Shown here: one piece after another, positions 62,231-64,000 of the stretch
How the letters are laid out: each line of letters opens with the position of its first letter
How positions within the stretch are numbered: the stretch's first letter is position 1
Origin: Arthrobacter sp. 9AX
Lineage (GTDB): Bacteria > Actinomycetota > Actinomycetes > Actinomycetales > Micrococcaceae
Assembly (NCBI RefSeq): GCF_902506095.1
Contig: NZ_LR733293.1
Location: 3,471,089-3,535,088 of the forward strand
Length of the DNA stretch: 64,000 nucleotides
Direction: 5' to 3'
The notes under the pieces: model-generated
Told to the model about the DNA's origin: nothing
The model's database searches: none
What the model saw: only the letters and a program-made list of their open reading frames with translations
Made by a program: the position numbers and the translations under genes

Positions 62231-63472
62231 TTAGACGTCGAAGTCGACGGTGACTTCCTTGCTGGTGGGATGGCTCTGGCAGGTCAGCACGTAGCCCTTG
62301 TCCAGCTCATCCTGCTCCAGCGCGTAGTTTTCGTCCATGGTCACGCTGCCGGTGACCACCTTGGCCCGGCACGTGCCGCACACTCCCCCGGCGCACGCGA
62401 ACGGTACGTCCGGCCGGACCCGCAGCGCGGCGTTCAGGATGGACTCGCGGGCGTGCGTGGGGCTGGCCACCTCGCCCTGCAGGCCGTCCAGCTTGAACGT
62501 GATCTTGACCGTCTCCTTGGACTCGTCCACCACCACGGGCCGGCCCGCGTGCCCCTCCGGTTTGTCCGGCTTGCCGCTCGTAAACAGCTCAAACCGTATC
62601 CGCTCCGGCTCCACGCCGCGCTCGGCCAGGGTGTCCCGGCACAGCTGCACCAGCTCGAACGGCCCGCACAGGAACCACTCGTCCACATCGTCCGCGTGGA
62701 TGGCCGTGCCCAGCAGTTGTTGGAGCTTGTCGGCGTCGATCCTGCCACTGAGCAGCGGCGCGATCCGCTGCTCACGGCTCAGCACGTGGTGGATGGCCAG
62801 CCGCTGCGGGTACTTGTCCTTCAGGTCCGCCAGCTCCTCCAGGAACATCACGTCCATGGCGGCCTTGTTGGCGTAGATGAGATCGAACCGGCAGGCCGGG
62901 TTGGCGGCCAGCAGCGTGCGGGCGATCGCGATCACCGGGGTGATCCCGCTGCCGGCTGCGATGGCCACAAAGCTGGCTTCCCCCTGCCCGGCGACGTCCC
63001 CGGCGAGCTCCTCCGGGTTGTTCATGGAGTTCATCCGGTTCTGCTCCAGTGCCTTGCCGTCCCGGCCGTGCTTGGACACGAACGCGCCCATGGGGCTCAT
63101 CACGTCCAGCGTGTCCCCGGCTTTCAGCTCGGCATTGGCCCACGTGGAGAACAGCCCGCCCAGGTCCTTCTTCACCGCCACGCGGATCTCGCTGCTGCCG
63201 TCCTCGAAGCTGCGCGGCTCGGCGCAGATGGAGTAGCTGCGGCGCACCTCATGCAGCTCGCCTGTCTCGTCCGGGAGCTTGGTGCGCAGGGCCACGTACT
63301 GGCCGGGCAGGTAGTCGAACTGGCCGGCGAGCTCCTGGGGCACGTGGAACGCCACCTCGATGGCGTCCTCGGTGAGCCGTCGCACCTCCTTCACGGCGAG
63401 AGTATGGAAGGACGGACGACGGCGGCCGGTGGCCTGCGCCGTTTCGGCGGCGGTCTGGCGGACAACAGGCAT
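62231..63472 (-). CDS. paaE: Phenylacetyl-CoA epoxidase reductase subunit PaaE
   Basis: 413 aa. N-terminal FNR-like flavin domain (RRSYSICAEP), NAD(P)H domain (AAGSGITPVIAIARTLL, EWFLCGPFELV), and C-terminal 2Fe-2S ferredoxin with CAGGVCGTCRAKVVTG and a distant fourth Cys in VLTCQSHP. It feeds electrons from NADPH to the PaaABC(D) epoxidase. Nine bases separate it from paaD. Confidence 0.95.
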   Translation of the reverse strand: MPVVRQTAAETAQATGRRRPSFHTLAVKEVRRLTEDAIEVAFHVPQELAGQFDYLPGQYVALRTKLPDETGELHEVRRSYSICAEPRSFEDGSSEIRVAVKKDLGGLFSTWANAELKAGDTLDVMSPMGAFVSKHGRDGKALEQNRMNSMNNPEELAGDVAGQGEASFVAIAAGSGITPVIAIARTLLAANPACRFDLIYANKAAMDVMFLEELADLKDKYPQRLAIHHVLSREQRIAPLLSGRIDADKLQQLLGTAIHADDVDEWFLCGPFELVQLCRDTLAERGVEPERIRFELFTSGKPDKPEGHAGRPVVVDESKETVKITFKLDGLQGEVASPTHARESILNAALRVRPDVPFACAGGVCGTCRAKVVTGSVTMDENYALEQDELDKGYVLTCQSHPTSKEVTVDFDV

Positions 63473-63481
63473 GGGGCTTCC

Positions 63482-63997
63482 TTACAGCACTTTGAAGTAG
63501 TCGAACGGTTCCTTGCAGTCCTGGCACACGTACAGGGCCTTGCAGGAGGTGGAGCCGAAGCGGGTGAGCTCTTTGGTGTTCAGGCTGGCGCACTGCGGGC
63601 ACTTGACGGCCATGGTGAGCCTGATGGGGCCGGCGTGGCGTGCGGCTCCTGCTTTTCCTGTGGGCGGGGCGATGCCGTACTCCTGCAGCTTCTGCTTTCC
63701 CTCGTCTGTCATCCAGTCCGTGGTCCAGGCCGGGGCGAGGACAAGGTCCACCTCGACGTCCTGGTAGCCCTCTTTGGCGAAGGCTGCTTTGAGGTCGTCG
63801 CGGATGGCGTCCATGGCCGGGCAGCCCGAGTAGGTGGGGGTGATGGTGACCCTGACCTTCTGGCCTTTTGTCTCCACGTTCCTCAGGATGCCCAGGTCCG
63901 CGATGGTGAGCACGGGGATCTCGGGATCGCACACGGTGGCGGCGATGTCCCACGCCTGTTGCTCCGGCGTCGTACGCTTCGTCTCGAAGTCGCTCAC
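63482..63997 (-). CDS. paaD: Phenylacetyl-CoA epoxidase subunit PaaD
   Basis: 171 aa. The DUF59-type N-terminal domain has VCDPEIPVLTIADLGILRNVE and TPTYSGCPAMDAI; the C-terminus is a zinc ribbon (KCPQCAS ... CKALYVCQDCKEPFDYFKVL). PaaD is needed to assemble Fe-S clusters of the epoxidase. The GTG start at 63997 (GTGA) probably overlaps the paaC stop just outside the window. Confidence 0.92.
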   Translation of the reverse strand: MSDFETKRTTPEQQAWDIAATVCDPEIPVLTIADLGILRNVETKGQKVRVTITPTYSGCPAMDAIRDDLKAAFAKEGYQDVEVDLVLAPAWTTDWMTDEGKQKLQEYGIAPPTGKAGAARHAGPIRLTMAVKCPQCASLNTKELTRFGSTSCKALYVCQDCKEPFDYFKVL

Positions 63998-64000
63998 GTA

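Overview
The window looks like chromosomal DNA of a high-GC Gram-positive actinobacterium of the Arthrobacter/Pseudarthrobacter type. The basis is overall base composition, frequent GTG/TTG starts, FCD-type GntR and phenylacetate genes, Gram-positive flagellar content with no P- or L-ring genes, and a sortase-type LANTG surface protein. Genus is inferred; no rRNA, tRNA, CRISPR array or intact insertion sequence was seen.

Layout. (1) 1-3.8 kb, minus: a GT-C membrane glycosyltransferase cut by the window edge, preceded by a BcsB-like exported protein whose frame is broken at a nine-G tract; then a remnant of an Lrp/AsnC regulator. (2) 3.8-6.0 kb, minus: a MinD/ParA-like ATPase surrounded by four tiny single-helix membrane proteins, none of which I can assign to a known system. 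(3) 6.4-9.2 kb: a broken SGNH-hydrolase gene and two small Cys-rich ORFs in AT-richer DNA. (4) 9.2-25.7 kb: an exopolysaccharide locus with glycosyltransferases, a Wzy-like polymerase, an acyltransferase, a Wzz/tyrosine-kinase fusion, a hexapeptide acetyltransferase, a flippase, an initiating sugar transferase and a DUF4012 protein, followed by a LANTG surface protein, a small membrane protein, VanZ and GalU. (5) 26.7-55.5 kb: a nearly complete flagellar and chemotaxis-motor regulon. (6) 56-61.4 kb: a lactate permease, an Fe-S/FAD D-lactate-type dehydrogenase and a divergent GntR regulator. (7) 61.4-64 kb: phenylacetate catabolism (paaG-like, paaE, paaD).

The flagellar region is the most informative. 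Four sequences matching TAAC-N15-(G/T)CCGA(T/C)A(A/G), the sigma-28 promoter form, start its four transcripts: flgB...flgE, flbD-motAB-fliM...csrA, fliC-fliD-fliS, and the divergent flgN-flgK-flgL-fliW. The sigma factor itself (fliA) is at 26.7-27.5 kb. The region also encodes CsrA and its antagonist FliW. Immediately after three of the promoters the mRNA leaders carry hairpins that present CACGGA in the loop: one before fliC (plus a second CACGGA overlapping its ribosome binding site), two before flgB, one before flbD. This matches the way CsrA binds the Bacillus hag leader, but here it appears to extend over most of the flagellar regulon. I consider this the best candidate for an undescribed regulatory system in the window.

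Other points: an FlhF-like protein without a recognisable P-loop, two FlgN-like paralogues at opposite ends of the cluster, an NlpC/P60 peptidoglycan hydrolase embedded between fliJ and fliK, two hairpins between fliC and fliD, and two GntR-type operators, one lying on the -10 box of the lactate promoter. Genes for FlgF/FlgG, FliL, FlhG and FlgM were not found in the window.
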